From Achromobacter agilis (GTDB lineage Bacteria > Pseudomonadota > Gammaproteobacteria > Burkholderiales > Burkholderiaceae_B): a stretch of 64,000 nucleotides of DNA. The notes under the pieces are model-generated. The model did not search any database. It was not told the origin of the DNA and was given only the letters and a program-made list of their open reading frames with translations. This document shows, piece by piece, positions 43,755 through 52,724 of the stretch. A program made the translations under genes and the position numbers. The DNA lies in assembly GCF_900496965.1 (NCBI RefSeq), contig NZ_UFQB01000022.1, forward strand, positions 1 to 64,000, in the 5' to 3' direction. Numbering within the stretch: the first letter of the stretch is position 1; the number at the start of each line of letters is the position of its first letter.

Positions 43755-45392
43755 ATGTCTAGGACCACTTTTTCCGATCCAGCGAAGCTGGTTGAGCTTG
43801 AGACGCTGCTGACCGAGGCTGCTTTTCCCAATCTGGTGCGTCAGCCAATGCCTCTGGCCTCCCGCACAGCCAAACAACAGGCACAGAAAGACGAACGCCT
43901 CCAGGCGTTGATGGACAGTTGCCGCACAGAGGTGATCCAGCAAATCATCGGGCCATTCGGGCTTACGCCGGCCATGTTCGACGATATCGACGGCGGAAAT
44001 GTCACCACTCAGCACAATGCTGACCAGGACATCTACGCGAAGAAGTCGGAGGAGTATGCGCGCACGGATTACGACTACGCCACGGCCAAAAGTAAGAAAC
44101 TTAAAAGTGCAGTCGAAAGTGGAGAAATGAACTCGCAAGAGTTCACTGATGCCTATACCGGACAAAAGGCTCCCACCAAGCGCACCACCGCAAACGGCAA
44201 AATGGTAATGAATGCCGAGTTGGACCACAGCATTCCGCTGAAACAGGCTCATAAGGAAGGCGGGTGGATGCTCGATAAAGAGCATCGCAAGGCTTTGGCT
44301 TCCGAGAAGGACAACCTCAACTACACCACCTTCGAGAACAATCGTGCCAAGAGTGACATTGCGGCAGAAGAGGCGCTCTCAGAGCAGAATGGCTACGACA
44401 AAGCCCGCACCCAGCCGATCATCGACAAGGCACGCGAAGCGGTGGACAACCACCTGCCCAACACGGGCGATCGCATCGTGTATCACGGACGTGAGTTGGG
44501 CGCCACGGGCGCGCGCGAGTTTGGCAAGGCGGGTTTGCGCCGTGCATTTGGCGTGTTGCTGCACGAGTTCGTCAACGGAAGCTTCCAGGAAACGCAGTTA
44601 GCCTTCAACCAGCGCCACAGCGAAGAAACCTTACTCAATCGCTTTTTGGCCGCCATCGAACGCGTCCTCAAGCGCGTACAGGGCAAGTTCAAGCAAGCTC
44701 TGGACGAGTTTTTCAAGGGAGGCCTACAGGGCTTCATCAGCAATCTGCTCACCTTCTTGATCAATAACCTGGTCACGACCTCGGCCAAGGTGGTTACCAT
44801 CATCCGCGAAGGCATGCACAAACTGTGGGACGCGCTGAAGATGCTGCTGTGGCCTCCCCAAGACTTACCTGCCTCGGAAATGATGCGCGCAGTCACGAAG
44901 AGCATCGCCGGCTTGTTCACGCTGGGCGCTGGCATGCTCTGGGAGCAGTCGATCAACGCTTTTTTGCTTAGTATTCCAGTGCTGGCTCCAGTGGCCGGGT
45001 TGATTGCCCCGGTGCTGACCGGCCTGTTGACCGGTCTTGGCACGGCGCTGTTGATGTACGGCATCGACTCGATCATCGATTGGATGCTGGACAAAGGCAC
45101 TGCCATGCTCGACGCCCAGATCGACACTCTGCAGGCCCAGAGCGAGCTGATTGCCAGCCTTGCCGCGCAAATGGATGTCCAGTGCCAACTCAATGCCGGC
45201 TATCGTCAGCTAATTGGCAACCATCAGCAAGTGGCCTCCCACTTTCACACTGCCGAGCGGCACGTCGTTGCTGCTCAATTGCATGCCGAGAGCGCCGTTA
45301 CCGATCAGCGGGACACGGTCGCCACTCTTAATCGTGCCATCGATGCACGCCTGCGTCTCAACCAACGCCTTAACACTTTGCTCAAGCGGTAA
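43755..45392 (+). CDS. HNH-like nuclease domain fused to membrane/helical region, unknown family
   Basis: 545 aa; not recognised as a named family. Residues 145-200 resemble an HNH nuclease core: AELDHSIPL (Asp157, His158), then ASEKDNLNYTTFENNRAKSD with Asn187, Asn195 and Lys199 in the usual N...N..K pattern. Residues about 300-350 are amphipathic and basic. A hydrophobic stretch at about 400-440 (IPVLAPVAGLIAPVLTGLL) predicts one or two membrane passes, and the last 90 residues are helical and Gln/Leu-rich. Start at 43755 behind AAAGGA. Co-transcribed with the coiled-coil gene (13-nt gap). Base composition and codon use are clearly less GC-rich than the flanks. A membrane-tied nuclease effector is one hypothesis. 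Confidence 0.6.
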   Translation: MSRTTFSDPAKLVELETLLTEAAFPNLVRQPMPLASRTAKQQAQKDERLQALMDSCRTEVIQQIIGPFGLTPAMFDDIDGGNVTTQHNADQDIYAKKSEEYARTDYDYATAKSKKLKSAVESGEMNSQEFTDAYTGQKAPTKRTTANGKMVMNAELDHSIPLKQAHKEGGWMLDKEHRKALASEKDNLNYTTFENNRAKSDIAAEEALSEQNGYDKARTQPIIDKAREAVDNHLPNTGDRIVYHGRELGATGAREFGKAGLRRAFGVLLHEFVNGSFQETQLAFNQRHSEETLLNRFLAAIERVLKRVQGKFKQALDEFFKGGLQGFISNLLTFLINNLVTTSAKVVTIIREGMHKLWDALKMLLWPPQDLPASEMMRAVTKSIAGLFTLGAGMLWEQSINAFLLSIPVLAPVAGLIAPVLTGLLTGLGTALLMYGIDSIIDWMLDKGTAMLDAQIDTLQAQSELIASLAAQMDVQCQLNAGYRQLIGNHQQVASHFHTAERHVVAAQLHAESAVTDQRDTVATLNRAIDARLRLNQRLNTLLKR

Positions 45393-45405
45393 CAGGATCT
45401 TCTAC

Positions 45406-46482
45406 ATGACCAACGTCATTGCTCAACTCGCCAGCGTAAAGCTGCCGACTGGCCTGCTCGACCAAGTGGATATCAACGAAGTATACGAGCGGTTCCGCAC
45501 CACATTCAACCGCCTCGACGACTTGAAGAAGGCGCGCGATCGCCATGAACAACGCGGGTTCCTGGGACGGCTGTTCAACGGCAGTGAGTTGAAAAGCGCA
45601 CAACTGGACGCCCAGGAAGTACAAGCGGAATTCTCAAAAACGCTTGCACAGCTAATGATGATCACGACGCTACAGTCCCAGCAGTTGGTGGACCAACAGC
45701 AACTGCTTCACCGTCAGCAGGAGGATCTCAAGAGCAAGGCTCGCTCTCTAGCTGAACACAATGCGCGTTTGGAGCAGCACCAGGCAGAAATCAAGGAACA
45801 ATCCACCGAAGTGAAGCGCCTGGTTGAAGGATTGCTCACCGTCAATGGCCTTACTGAAGAGCATGCGGAACAGCTCATCCAAGTAGCGGAAGACGTTTTC
45901 AACACCAAGCAGTCAATGCTCGAGCAAGTCGACCAACAACGGAGTGAGATCGAGAACGCTCTGGCGCAGACAAACGAACGGCTTTCCGCAAATCTACAAG
46001 CCTTGCGTGCCGAAGGACAGGCGCGCCATGGCGAACTACAAACCCGCCTCGACACGCACCAACAACTATCCGACAGAAAACAGCAACAGATACAGCAGGA
46101 ATGGGCTGAACGCCATCAGGCGATGCAACATGCCGCTAGTACCCTACGCACAAGCGTCGACCAGCGTCTTGCCCAGGCAGAGACTCACACCACACAACGT
46201 TTAGACAAGGAAACTGGCCATCGTACCGAGGGTGCCGCTGCCCTGAATGCCGCACTGAACAGCCTCCAGGCACAACATGTGGAAAGCGAAATCCGACATC
46301 GCCACCAACTACGTCGTTTGAAGTTGGCACTCGGTGTAATCACTCTGTGCGCCGCAGGCCTGTTTACCTATGGCCATCAACGCCTAAATGCCATGAATGC
46401 AGCCCAGCCTATGTCCACAACGCCGAGTCACCAGCCAAGTCACTCTCAAACACCCGCTCCCTTTGAGGGTAGCCGCCCCTAG
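45406..46482 (+). CDS. long coiled-coil protein with C-terminal membrane anchor, unknown
   Basis: 358 aa, not recognised. Residues 75-300 are Gln/Glu-rich heptad-like helix (for example QSQQLVDQQQLLHRQQED), predicting an extended coiled coil. KLALGVITLCAAGLFTYG (306-323) is a single membrane segment, followed by a Ser/Thr/Pro-rich tail. The topology puts the rod on one face of the inner membrane. Start at 45406 behind AGGAT, 13 nt after the HNH-like gene. It may act as sensor, scaffold or immunity partner of that protein (inference). The stop overlaps the convergent methyltransferase stop by 4 nt, exactly at the islet edge. Confidence 0.6.
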   Translation: MTNVIAQLASVKLPTGLLDQVDINEVYERFRTTFNRLDDLKKARDRHEQRGFLGRLFNGSELKSAQLDAQEVQAEFSKTLAQLMMITTLQSQQLVDQQQLLHRQQEDLKSKARSLAEHNARLEQHQAEIKEQSTEVKRLVEGLLTVNGLTEEHAEQLIQVAEDVFNTKQSMLEQVDQQRSEIENALAQTNERLSANLQALRAEGQARHGELQTRLDTHQQLSDRKQQQIQQEWAERHQAMQHAASTLRTSVDQRLAQAETHTTQRLDKETGHRTEGAAALNAALNSLQAQHVESEIRHRHQLRRLKLALGVITLCAAGLFTYGHQRLNAMNAAQPMSTTPSHQPSHSQTPAPFEGSRP

Positions 46483-47291
46483 CCCGCCGCCACGATCACG
46501 TGCGCCTGGATCTTGCCCGCCACCGGGTCGGCACCATGACGGGCGGTGATGGCCTGGGCCGCGCGCTCGATGGCGAGCGGCAGCAGGCTGGCGTCGCGCG
46601 CCTCGATGTCGTTGCGCAGCGGTGTCCCGTGGCAATAGGCCAGCGCCGCCAGGCGGGCAGTAGGCGCCCGGCTTGATTTTTCCTGCGTCTGGATCTGGAT
46701 GTCGGTGAACCCCGCCCGGCCCAGGTCCGCGCGAATCCTCGCAACATCGTGGTAGCCGTGAGGCGTGCGGGCGAGGAACCGCGGCGGGTCCTGCGGGAAG
46801 AGCTCGGCCACCGCATTCGTGATCTCGTCGGCGAAGGCGTTCTCCTCGATCCTGTCCCAGACGCTCAGCACATAGCGCCCGCCGGGCCGTAGCACTCGGC
46901 GTGCCTCGGCATAGCCGGCGGGGCGGTCGGGAAAGAACATGGCGCCGAACTGGCACAGCACCAGATCGAAGGACGCATCTTCGAAAGGCAGGGCCAGCGC
47001 GTCTGCCTCACGCCATTCGATGCGCTCGTCCGGCTCCTGCCGCATGGCGGCGTAGTCGAGCATGGACGGGTTGAGGTCAGTCACGACGTAGCGGGCGTCG
47101 GCGGCCAGCCTGGGCGCCAGCGCCCGGGTGACGGCGCCGCTGCCGGCGGCGGTTTCCAGCACTGAAGCGGGCGCATAGGCCGCGGCCAGCGTCGCCGTGT
47201 CGGCGGCATAGGCCTCGAAGATCAGCGGGACCATCAGCTTGTCGTAGCACTCCGGGATCGAACCCGAAAAGATCTTGTCGCCTGCGTCCAT
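46479..47291 (-). CDS. class I SAM-dependent methyltransferase
   Basis: 270 aa. Motif I is VLETAAGSGAVTRAL (about residues 44-58), followed by VVTDLNPSML (acidic ribose-binding loop) and FDLVLCQFGAMFFPD (motif IV). UbiE/type-11 fold. Start at 47291; the open frame upstream is not convincing. Substrate unknown. Convergent with the islet operon and divergent from a GNAT gene. Confidence 0.85.
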   Translation of the reverse strand: MDAGDKIFSGSIPECYDKLMVPLIFEAYAADTATLAAAYAPASVLETAAGSGAVTRALAPRLAADARYVVTDLNPSMLDYAAMRQEPDERIEWREADALALPFEDASFDLVLCQFGAMFFPDRPAGYAEARRVLRPGGRYVLSVWDRIEENAFADEITNAVAELFPQDPPRFLARTPHGYHDVARIRADLGRAGFTDIQIQTQEKSSRAPTARLAALAYCHGTPLRNDIEARDASLLPLAIERAAQAITARHGADPVAGKIQAHVIVAAG

Positions 47292-47437
47292 GATGGCGCC
47301 TCCACCGATCCGCCGCCCGGCGCGGCGCCGGCGGCGATGGAATATCGTCGCGCCGCCCGCGGACCTCGTCAAGGCAATGTCACACCTGCAACACAAACCC
47401 GCGCTAGAGTGTGTGTTTTGACTGGTTTTCCTGCCCT

Positions 47438-47863
47438 ATGCGCCTGCGCCCCGCCATCCTGGAAGACAGCCCCGCCCTTGCCGACCTGCTCGCCCAGCTC
47501 GGCTACCCTGGCACGGAATCCTTTCTGCTCGAGAGAATGGCGCAGCTGCTGACGCATCCCGATGTCTGGCTGCGCGTGGCCGTGGACGACGAGGGACGGC
47601 TGCTGGGATTCATCGGCCTGCATTTCATGGCGCAGCTCGCGTTGCCGGGCGATTTCTGCCGCATCACGTATTTCTGCGTCGGCGACGCGGCGCGCAGCGC
47701 CGGCGTCGGACGGGAGCTGGAGGCGGCGGCCGAGGCCGAAGCGCGGGCCCGCGGCTGCGACCGCATCGAGGTGCATTGCCACGAGCGCCGCGCGGACGCC
47801 CATCGCTTCTATTACCGGCAAGGCTACGAGGAATCGCCGAAATATCTGATGAAGCGGCTGTAG
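47438..47863 (+). CDS. GNAT-family N-acetyltransferase
   Basis: 141 aa. Acetyl-CoA loop in GDAARSAGVGRELEAAAEAEARARG (V..AR..G.G..L), with HRFYYRQGYEESPKYLMKRL as the family C-terminus. Start at 47438 (MRLRPAIL) chosen over an upstream extension. Target unknown. Confidence 0.85.
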   Translation: MRLRPAILEDSPALADLLAQLGYPGTESFLLERMAQLLTHPDVWLRVAVDDEGRLLGFIGLHFMAQLALPGDFCRITYFCVGDAARSAGVGRELEAAAEAEARARGCDRIEVHCHERRADAHRFYYRQGYEESPKYLMKRL

Positions 47864-47889
47864 CTTTCGGGGCCGCGCCCCTGGGCCGC

Positions 47890-48639
47890 TCAATGCACGA
47901 CCTGCTCCAGGAACCGCCGCGTGCGTTCGTGCATCGGCGCGTCGAAGACCTGCGCGGGGCAGCCATGCTCGATCACCTGGCCCTGATCCATGAACACCAC
48001 CCGGTCGGCCACCTGCCGGGCAAAACCCATTTCGTGGGTGACGCAGATCATGGTCATGCCATCGGCCGCCAGGGCCAGCATGGTGTCCAGAACCTCCTTG
48101 ACCATTTCAGGGTCCAACGCCGAGGTCGGCTCGTCGAACAGCATGACCTGAGGCTGCATGCACAGCGCCCGCGCGATGGCGACGCGCTGCTGCTGGCCGC
48201 CGGATAGCTGGCCCGGATACTTGCCGGCCTGATCGGCAATATGCACGCGGTGCAGATAGTGCGAGGCGCGCTCGCGCGCTTCGGCCCGCGGCACGCCCTG
48301 GCAATGGACCGGCGCCAACATGCAATTCTCCAGCACGGTCAGGTGGGGAAACAGATTAAAGCTCTGGAACACCATCCCCACCTCCTGCCGCGCGCGCGAC
48401 AGCGCCGCGCCGTCGTGGGCCAAGGCATGGCCCAACACCAGGACCTCTCCATCGGTGTAACTTTCCAGTCCGTTGACGCAGCGAATCATGGTGGACTTAC
48501 CCGACCCCGAGGGTCCGCAGACGATGACGCGCTCGCCCTGCGCCACCTCCAGGTCGATGTCTTTGAGGACATGGAATTCGCCATAGTGCTTGTTCAGCCG
48601 GCGCAACTGGACGGCGGGCGTAGAAGTCGTCTGGGTCAT
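47890..48639 (-). CDS. polar amino-acid ABC transporter, ATPase (GlnQ type)
   Basis: 249 aa. Walker [10 protein letters not shown], signature [15 protein letters not shown], Walker [13 protein letters not shown]-loop [10 protein letters not shown], the GlnQ/HisP type. Start at 48639 behind GGAG. Last gene of the minus-strand eight-gene operon and completes an importer with the two permeases and binding protein directly upstream. Confidence 0.93.
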   Translation of the reverse strand: MTQTTSTPAVQLRRLNKHYGEFHVLKDIDLEVAQGERVIVCGPSGSGKSTMIRCVNGLESYTDGEVLVLGHALAHDGAALSRARQEVGMVFQSFNLFPHLTVLENCMLAPVHCQGVPRAEARERASHYLHRVHIADQAGKYPGQLSGGQQQRVAIARALCMQPQVMLFDEPTSALDPEMVKEVLDTMLALAADGMTMICVTHEMGFARQVADRVVFMDQGQVIEHGCPAQVFDAPMHERTRRFLEQVVH

Positions 48640-48667
48640 GGTCGTTCTCCATTGGGAGCCGGGGCGC

Positions 48668-49369
48668 TCAAGCATGGACGGCCGGCGCATTACGTTTGCG
48701 AAGATAGGCGACGGCCTGCGAGGCCACCACGCAAATCAATAGATAGGTCGCCGCGATGGTCAGATACATTTCGACCAGGCTGGCGTCGCGCTGCGCGATC
48801 TTCGAGGCGGCGCCCAGCATGTCGGTAATCGAGAGCACGTAGACCAGCGACGTATCCTGGAACAGGATGATGGTCTGCGTCAGCAGGATGGGGCTGACCG
48901 AACGCAGCACCTGCGGCAGGATCACCAGCCAATACGTCTTGGCCGTGGACATGGAAAGCGCCCGGCAGGCCTCGTACTGTCCCTTGGGGACGGCATTCAG
49001 GCCCGCTCGGATGATCTCGGCATAGTAAGCGGCCTCGAACATCGCGAAAGTGATGAAGGCGGTGTACACAGGCCCCACCGGCACCGGCCGCGGCGCGCCG
49101 GTGGCCCACATGAGCAGCATGGGCACCAGGAAGAAAAACCAGAAGAGCACCATGATGAGCGGGATGGCGCGCATCAGCGTGATGTAGGCGGTGGCCAGCG
49201 GAGCCAGCAGCGGCACGCGCAGGTGGCGTGCCAAGGCCAACGCCACACCCAGCACCAGCCCGCCGGCAAAGCTGCTGACGGTCAGTTGCAGCGAAAATCC
49301 CAGTCCGTCCAGCAGGTAAGGCGCCGCGCGCTCGATGGCGCCGAAATCGAAACTGTTCATGGCGTTCAT
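48668..49369 (-). CDS. polar amino-acid ABC transporter, permease
   Basis: 233 aa, HisM/GltK-type permease with about five membrane segments and the EAA-type loop [20 protein letters not shown] for ATPase contact. Its ATG overlaps the stop of the other permease (49366-49369), so the pair is coupled. Confidence 0.92.
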   Translation of the reverse strand: MNAMNSFDFGAIERAAPYLLDGLGFSLQLTVSSFAGGLVLGVALALARHLRVPLLAPLATAYITLMRAIPLIMVLFWFFFLVPMLLMWATGAPRPVPVGPVYTAFITFAMFEAAYYAEIIRAGLNAVPKGQYEACRALSMSTAKTYWLVILPQVLRSVSPILLTQTIILFQDTSLVYVLSITDMLGAASKIAQRDASLVEMYLTIAATYLLICVVASQAVAYLRKRNAPAVHA

Positions 49370-50145
49370 ACCTCCTTGAGCGATTTGCGCCAGCGCAAGC
49401 GGCTGCGGGCATGGCCCTGCGGGGCGGGATCGGCCTGCTCGCCGGGAATGCGCAACCGGCGTTCGATCAGGCGCATGCAGATGTACACCAGGCAGGCAAG
49501 CAGCAGATAAAGCAGCGTCGCCGCGCCGAAGGCCTGGAACGTCTGGAACGTGAACTCATTGATCTGACGCGCCTGAGCCGTCAGTTCCAGCACGCCGATG
49601 GTCAGCGCCACCGAACTGTTCTTGAATATGCCCATGACCTCGCTGGTCAGGGTGGGCATGATGATGCGCAACGCCTGCGGCAGCAACACCAGTCGGTACA
49701 CCTGCAGGTTGCGCATGCCCAGCGCCTCGGCAGCCTTGCGCTGCCCCGGCGGCAGCGCTTCGATCCCGGCCTTGACCTGCTCGGCGACGCGGGCGGCCGT
49801 ATACAACGCCAGCCCCAGCAACGCGGGGATGACGCTGCCCCAGGGCGGCGGGATGGCCTTGATCGCGTCGCCCCAGGCGCGAGGCAGCATCTCCGGCATG
49901 ACGAAGTACCAGATGAACATCTGCACGATCACCGGAATGTTGCGGAACACCTCGACATATAGCCGCGCCAACGCTGCAACGAGCGGCTTGCGCGCGGTGC
50001 GCGCGCAACCCACCGCCACGCCCAGCGCAAAGGCGATAGCCCATCCCGCCAAGGCCAGGAACAACGTCCAGCCCAGCCCGGTCATCAGCCAATCCAGATA
50101 GCGTTCGCCGCCTTCCGGAACTTCCTCGAGTAGCACGCTGAACAT
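49366..50145 (-). CDS. polar amino-acid ABC transporter, permease
   Basis: 259 aa, HisQ/GltJ-type permease. Membrane segments in the first 120 residues, EAA-type loop YTAARVAEQVKAGIEALPPGQRKA, and a basic C-terminal tail. Coupled to the next permease and 16 nt behind the binding-protein gene. Confidence 0.92.
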   Translation of the reverse strand: MFSVLLEEVPEGGERYLDWLMTGLGWTLFLALAGWAIAFALGVAVGCARTARKPLVAALARLYVEVFRNIPVIVQMFIWYFVMPEMLPRAWGDAIKAIPPPWGSVIPALLGLALYTAARVAEQVKAGIEALPPGQRKAAEALGMRNLQVYRLVLLPQALRIIMPTLTSEVMGIFKNSSVALTIGVLELTAQARQINEFTFQTFQAFGAATLLYLLLACLVYICMRLIERRLRIPGEQADPAPQGHARSRLRWRKSLKEV

Positions 50146-50161
50146 GGCCGCCCCGCCGTTC

Positions 50162-51064
50162 TCAAAAATCGACTTTGTCGCTGGGAGAGGCGATGCGTTC
50201 GCGCAGCCGCTCCGGCACCGGAAAGTTCAGGTTGACGTTGCGCGGCGGAATGGGCGACTCGAACCACTTGCGGTACGCCTGCTCGAACGAGCCGTCTTTC
50301 ATCATCCCCATCAGCACGCCGTCCACCAGGGCCTTGAACGGCGCATCGTCCTTCTTGAACATCAGGCCGTAGTAGCCGGGATCGTACCCGCCCTCGAGAA
50401 AGGCAAAGGCCGCCGGATCGCGGGAATTCGCGCGTTCACCGGCCAGCAGGATGTCGTCCTCCAGGAAGGCGACCGCCCGGCCATTGCTCAGGGTCAGCAT
50501 GGATTCGCCGTGATCCTTGGCCTGGATGACGTTCATGCCCAACTTTTCCTTGTCATTGGCGGCCCGCACGAAGCCCACGGCATTGGATCCCTGCGTCACC
50601 ACCACGGTCTTGCCCTTGAGATCGGCCGGCTGCTTCAGGCCCGAATCGACGCGTACCAGCCAGCGCGGCTGGCTTGCGAACGTGGCGACCGAGAACGACA
50701 CCTGTTTCTGCCGTGCCAGATTGTTGGCCGTTCCGCCACACTCGATGTCCACGGTGCCGTTGACGACCAGCGGAATGCGGTTGGAGGAGTTCACCGCCAC
50801 CTGCTTGACCGCCAGGTCGGGCAGACTCAGCTGCTGCTTGATGCGGTTGACGATGACGGCGCACAGATCCAGCGAAAAACCCACCGGCTTCTGCTGGCCG
50901 TCCAGGAAGGAGAACGGCACGGAGGACTCGCGATAACCCAGCGTCACCGAACCGGTTTCCTTGATTTTCTGCAAGGTCGGCCCCTGGTCCTGGGCCCAGG
51001 CGGAGGACAAGGCCAACGCCAGCGTACCGGCAGCGGCGTAGCGGGAGAACGTGCTTGTTTTCAT
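50162..51064 (-). CDS. family 3 periplasmic amino-acid-binding protein
   Basis: 300 aa with signal peptide (1-24, LALALSSAWA). GSVTLGYRESSVPFSFLDG and GFSLDLCAVIV are the opening of family 3 (GltI/glutamate-aspartate-like) binding proteins. It lies between the PLP enzyme and the permease genes and defines the importer's ligand; a polar amino acid or amino-acid derivative is expected. Confidence 0.92.
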   Translation of the reverse strand: MKTSTFSRYAAAGTLALALSSAWAQDQGPTLQKIKETGSVTLGYRESSVPFSFLDGQQKPVGFSLDLCAVIVNRIKQQLSLPDLAVKQVAVNSSNRIPLVVNGTVDIECGGTANNLARQKQVSFSVATFASQPRWLVRVDSGLKQPADLKGKTVVVTQGSNAVGFVRAANDKEKLGMNVIQAKDHGESMLTLSNGRAVAFLEDDILLAGERANSRDPAAFAFLEGGYDPGYYGLMFKKDDAPFKALVDGVLMGMMKDGSFEQAYRKWFESPIPPRNVNLNFPVPERLRERIASPSDKVDF

Positions 51065-51131
51065 GTCATACCCCTTGATTCAAACCCGGCATCGAGGCCA
51101 GGCGATTAACGCCGCAGGCTGCGCGTCTGCC

Positions 51132-52286
51132 TCACGCCGATACCGGCGCCTGCAATCCAGCGGCAATGATCCCGGCGACGCGGTCGACATCGTCCGGGGT
51201 ATTGAACAAACCGAAAGACACTCGCACGCCATCACGCTCAGGCGAGACGCGCACGCCCTGCTGCGCCAGAAAGCCGATCCAGGTCTCGACCGGCAGGTCC
51301 AGCACATAGATATGGGCGCGCCGGGCACGTTCACGGGGACCCACCAGGCCCACGCCCAGCGCGTCCATGCGTTCAATCAACCGATCCCCCAGCGCCAGCA
51401 CGTGGCGCTCGATATTGGCGATCCCCACGCTGACGATGAGATCCAGCGCGGCGTCCAGCGCGTGGATGTCCGCCAGGTTGTAGTTGCCAATTTCAAAACG
51501 GCCCGCATCCTCGCGCAACGCCATATCGTTGGGATTGGCGATCAGGTCGGCCGGCGGCCGCGCCAGCCCCGCCGTGGCCAGATAAACGGGCTGCAGTTCC
51601 GTCAACGCTGCGTCGACGTACAGCAGGCCCAGGCCTTGCGGCACCAGCAGGCCCTTGTGGCAGCCGGCGGCAAGTATGGAAACGCCCATGGCCTTGACAT
51701 CGACCGGCAACACGCCGACCGATTGCATGGCGTCCACCACCAGATAGATTCCCCGCTCCCGGCACAGCCGGCCCACGCTGGCGACGTCATGGCGATGACC
51801 GGCGTGGAAGGTTACGTGCGACAGCGAGATGGCACGCGTGCGCGCGTCCATATGCGGCGCGAACAGGGAAGCATCGGCGACTCCCTGCCCCAGCTTGACG
51901 AAGCGCACCTCGACGCCGCGCCGTCTCAGGTTCAGCCAGGCGTAGGCATTGTTGGGATGGTCGCCTTCGATCAGCAGCACGTTGTCGCCCGGTGCGAAAT
52001 CGATGGCGTTGGCTGCGATGTTCAGGCCCTCCGAGGTGTTCTTCGTGAAGGCGAGCTCGCCGGCTGCCGCGCCCAGGAAGGCCGCGGCGCGCGCGCGCAC
52101 CCGCTCGACGCGTTCGAGCCAGACCGGCTTGGGGCCGCCGAAGGCATTGGCCTCCTGATAGAAGGACTCCAGCGCCTGGCGCACACTGGTGGCCAGGGGC
52201 GATTGATGGGCAGTGTCGAGGTACAGCATCCGGGCGCTGGCGGGAAAATTCTGACGTACGGCGGTGGAAGCATGAAAATCAGACAT
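51132..52286 (-). CDS. class V aminotransferase-fold PLP enzyme
   Basis: 384 aa, cysteine-desulfurase/isopenicillin-N-epimerase-like fold. PLP lysine is Lys211 in AAGCHKGLL, with VVDAMQS (Asp185) for the pyridine nitrogen and SHVTFHAGHRHD. The active-site Cys loop of true cysteine desulfurases is not evident. It is upstream of the amino-acid importer in the same transcript, so it probably acts on the imported compound by epimerisation, beta-elimination or deamination. Confidence 0.85.
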   Translation of the reverse strand: MSDFHASTAVRQNFPASARMLYLDTAHQSPLATSVRQALESFYQEANAFGGPKPVWLERVERVRARAAAFLGAAAGELAFTKNTSEGLNIAANAIDFAPGDNVLLIEGDHPNNAYAWLNLRRRGVEVRFVKLGQGVADASLFAPHMDARTRAISLSHVTFHAGHRHDVASVGRLCRERGIYLVVDAMQSVGVLPVDVKAMGVSILAAGCHKGLLVPQGLGLLYVDAALTELQPVYLATAGLARPPADLIANPNDMALREDAGRFEIGNYNLADIHALDAALDLIVSVGIANIERHVLALGDRLIERMDALGVGLVGPRERARRAHIYVLDLPVETWIGFLAQQGVRVSPERDGVRVSFGLFNTPDDVDRVAGIIAAGLQAPVSA

Positions 52287-52313
52287 GGCAGGTCTACCAA
52301 GAAGAGAGGCGCC

Positions 52314-52715
52314 TCAGACCAGGCGGAAGGCCGCGATCTTCTGGCCCGGCCCGTGTTCGACGAACGCGGCCAGGACGGGCTGGCCAATCAGGGACGCGCC
52401 TTCGGTCGGCGCGCCTGGCACCTGGCCGTAAAGGCAGGGCCCTTCCTCCAGCTCGATAGCCGCGAATACATAGGGCGCCTCCGCGTTGAACCCGTCATGA
52501 TGGGTGCGGCGCACGGTGGTATGCGACAGCACTTTCCCGCGCCCGCTGGCGGCCACCCACTGCAGGCCGTCCTCGCGGCAAAAGGGGCAACACACGCGGG
52601 GATAGAAAACATGGCGCCGGCAGGCGCCGCAATACTGGATCATCAGCCGGCCCTCGTTGCACCCCTGCCAGAAGGGCAGGTTCAAGGCATTGATCCGTGG
52701 TTGGGGCTTGAGCAT
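52314..52715 (-). CDS. Zn-ribbon/OB-fold acyl-CoA-binding protein (DUF35)
   Basis: 133 aa. Zinc ribbon with Cys29, Cys32, Cys43 and Cys46 (QYCGACRRHVFYPRVCCPFC) followed by an OB fold. Such proteins pair with thiolase-like or MaoC-like enzymes in CoA pathways (ChsH2-type). It is 9 nt from the thiolase-like gene, the usual partner. Confidence 0.88.
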   Translation of the reverse strand: MLKPQPRINALNLPFWQGCNEGRLMIQYCGACRRHVFYPRVCCPFCREDGLQWVAASGRGKVLSHTTVRRTHHDGFNAEAPYVFAAIELEEGPCLYGQVPGAPTEGASLIGQPVLAAFVEHGPGQKIAAFRLV

Positions 52716-52724
52716 TTCGATTCC

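Noticed and set aside
42839..46482. Prophage or insertion sequence
   Set aside because: No integrase, transposase, phage structural gene, terminal repeats or tRNA target could be seen.
51132..52286. Cysteine desulfurase for Fe-S assembly
   Set aside because: No isc or suf neighbours and no evident catalytic Cys loop; operon context is catabolic.
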